In this document: piece after piece, positions 14,929 to 15,619 of the stretch
Layout: every line of letters starts with the position of its first letter
Numbering within the stretch: the first letter of the stretch is position 1
Assembly (NCBI GenBank): GCA_964454255.1
Contig: CAYVSY010000021.1
Span: 1-15,619, forward strand
Direction: 5' to 3'
DNA from: CAYVSY01 sp964454255
Lineage (GTDB): Bacteria > Bacillota_I > Bacilli_A > RF39 > UBA660
DNA length: 15,619 nt
Notes under the pieces: model-generated
Seen by the model: the letters and a program-made list of their open reading frames with translations, nothing else
What the model was told of the DNA's origin: nothing
Databases searched by the model: none
Translations under genes and position numbers: made by a program

Positions 14929-14975
14929 AAAAGCAAGGGTAGAAGTTGACTCAACTTCGTTTCGCCCTTGCTTTT
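14929..14975. terminator. Nested bidirectional terminator at the transposase 3' end
   Basis: An outer 11-bp stem AAAAGCAAGGG / CCCTTGCTTTT (14929-14939 with 14965-14975) encloses a second palindrome GAAGTTGACTCAACTTC (14942-14958). The A- and T-tracts form part of the outer stem, so termination in either direction is possible. It holds the last seven codons and the stop of the transposase. Confidence 0.65.
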
Positions 14976-15619
14976 AATCTTTCATCTCTTTCTCTAAATA
15001 TACGTTCTAATGTTTTTTGTTCTTCTATTTCTTTTAATTTTTTATTTTCAATATCCAGTCGTTGACCTTCGATTCTTCTTGCATTATAAAGTTTATTATT
15101 TTTAAATATTTTAATTATATTATTTAAAGTATCATCATATACCATTATTTTTGTTCCTTTATAAAATACATAATCTGTACCATCATCACTAATTGGAATG
15201 TAATAATGATTACCATATGGGAACATTACAGTTCTTTCTTCCTTAATACATAATATTGTAGTTAAATCAGTATTATCTAATGGAACAAATTCTGATTCAA
15301 TTTCTTTTGGTTCATATCCAAATTTAGAGTTAAGATAATCGATATAGAAATCATTAAACCATAAGTTAAGTTCATCATAATCTTTAATATTAAATCTTTT
15401 TATATCGTTAGGTAATCTATTTTGAATTACTTTGTTTTTATTTTCAATTTTTCCTTTTGCTTCACTTGATAATGCAAATATTAATTCAATTCCTAATTCA
15501 TCTAACATTCTTCCTATTTGAGTTTGACTATTTTCTTTAGGAGTCCATAAAATATGCGTTCTATCCCCCTGAAGTCCAGCAGAAATGCTGGACACTTTTT
15601 TTGTCTTAGTATTTATAAG
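14951..15619 (-). CDS. DDE transposase, C-terminal part (IS1202/ISNCY-like)
   Basis: The frame remains open to the right edge, so the N-terminal half (helix-turn-helix and first catalytic Asp) lies outside the window or is missing; the first possible internal start is GTG at 15595. Counting from that GTG, the second catalytic Asp is D11 in GDRTHILW and the Glu is E51 in SEAKGKIENKNK, about 39 residues between, as in the integrase-fold catalytic core. TQIGRMLDELGIELIF and the later LWFNDFYIDYLNSKFGYEPKEIES match transposases of the IS1202/ISNCY kind. The tail is a charged coiled-coil (about 165-214). The residues before the Asp (KVSSISAGLQ) do not show the usual G-x-P pattern, so the gene may be truncated or rearranged there. 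Intact or remnant cannot be settled from this window. Confidence 0.75.
   Translation of the reverse strand, partial: LINTKTKKVSSISAGLQGDRTHILWTPKENSQTQIGRMLDELGIELIFALSSEAKGKIENKNKVIQNRLPNDIKRFNIKDYDELNLWFNDFYIDYLNSKFGYEPKEIESEFVPLDNTDLTTILCIKEERTVMFPYGNHYYIPISDDGTDYVFYKGTKIMVYDDTLNNIIKIFKNNKLYNARRIEGQRLDIENKKLKEIEEQKTLERIFRERDERLKARAKRS
15574..15602 (+). terminator. GC-rich hairpin with T-run inside the transposase frame
   Basis: GTCCAGCA (15574-15581) and TGCTGGAC (15586-15593) form a perfect 8-bp stem with a GAAA tetraloop, followed by AC and seven T (15596-15602) on the plus strand. It is a good plus-strand terminator, antisense to the transposase. On the minus strand it is a seven-A run followed by a stable hairpin. 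Confidence 0.55.

Noticed and set aside
15570..15602. Confirmed programmed frameshift in the transposase
   Set aside because: The other two frames are stopped just upstream within the window, so no alternate upstream frame is visible; kept only as a question.
1..15619. Mycoplasma-type code with TGA as Trp
   Set aside because: Several genes end naturally at TGA at family-appropriate length and Trp is coded by TGG.

Overview
The window is a very AT-rich stretch of a low-GC Gram-positive (Firmicutes/Bacilli or Clostridia type) chromosome. Evidence: strong AAGGAGG-type ribosome binding sites, TTGACN/TATAAT promoters, short A/T-flanked intrinsic terminators, a Gram-positive LexA (DinR) box, and an oxygen-sensitive class III ribonucleotide reductase, which points to an anaerobe or facultative anaerobe. 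TGA is used as a stop (for example in the DUF1846, Y-polymerase and transposase genes) and Trp is TGG, so this is not the Mycoplasma code. An uncultured gut Bacilli/Erysipelotrichia-like or clostridial genome would fit, but the species cannot be named from the sequence.

Layout. (1) 24-1911: promoter, a zinc-ribbon single-pass membrane protein, an overlapping double-zinc-ribbon PrsW-type intramembrane protease, terminator. (2) 1912-2463: a 351-bp non-coding stretch with a 14-bp hairpin and a clear promoter, then a 62-aa gene with a perfect Shine-Dalgarno; its terminator is shared with the convergent gene. (3) 2456-3937, minus strand: a DUF1846 protein. (4) 4056-7130: a compact operon of a VTC-type polyphosphate polymerase, a DUF4956 membrane protein and a beta-helical Cthe_2159-like surface protein. 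(5) 7166-7654: a small polytopic membrane protein. (6) 7679-8959: an SOS-type Y-family DNA polymerase with a LexA box. (7) 8956-11251: tex. (8) 11287-14712: nrdD, a 447-bp structured gap, then nrdG, with a second promoter in the gap. (9) 14929-15619: C-terminal part of a DDE transposase on the minus strand, ending inside a bidirectional hairpin terminator.

How the genes fit together. nrdD and nrdG form the anaerobic dNTP-synthesis pair (glycyl-radical enzyme and its radical-SAM activase). The VTC/DUF4956/beta-helix operon is the most interesting poorly described module: an apparent polyphosphate-making cytosolic enzyme, an integral membrane partner and a cell-surface carbohydrate-binding-like protein, with an 8-bp gene overlap and an 8-bp gap. 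The PrsW pair looks like a small membrane proteolysis or sensing unit. I found no CRISPR array, tRNA, rRNA or recognisable riboswitch class; the nrdD-nrdG gap is the best candidate for an undescribed RNA element.
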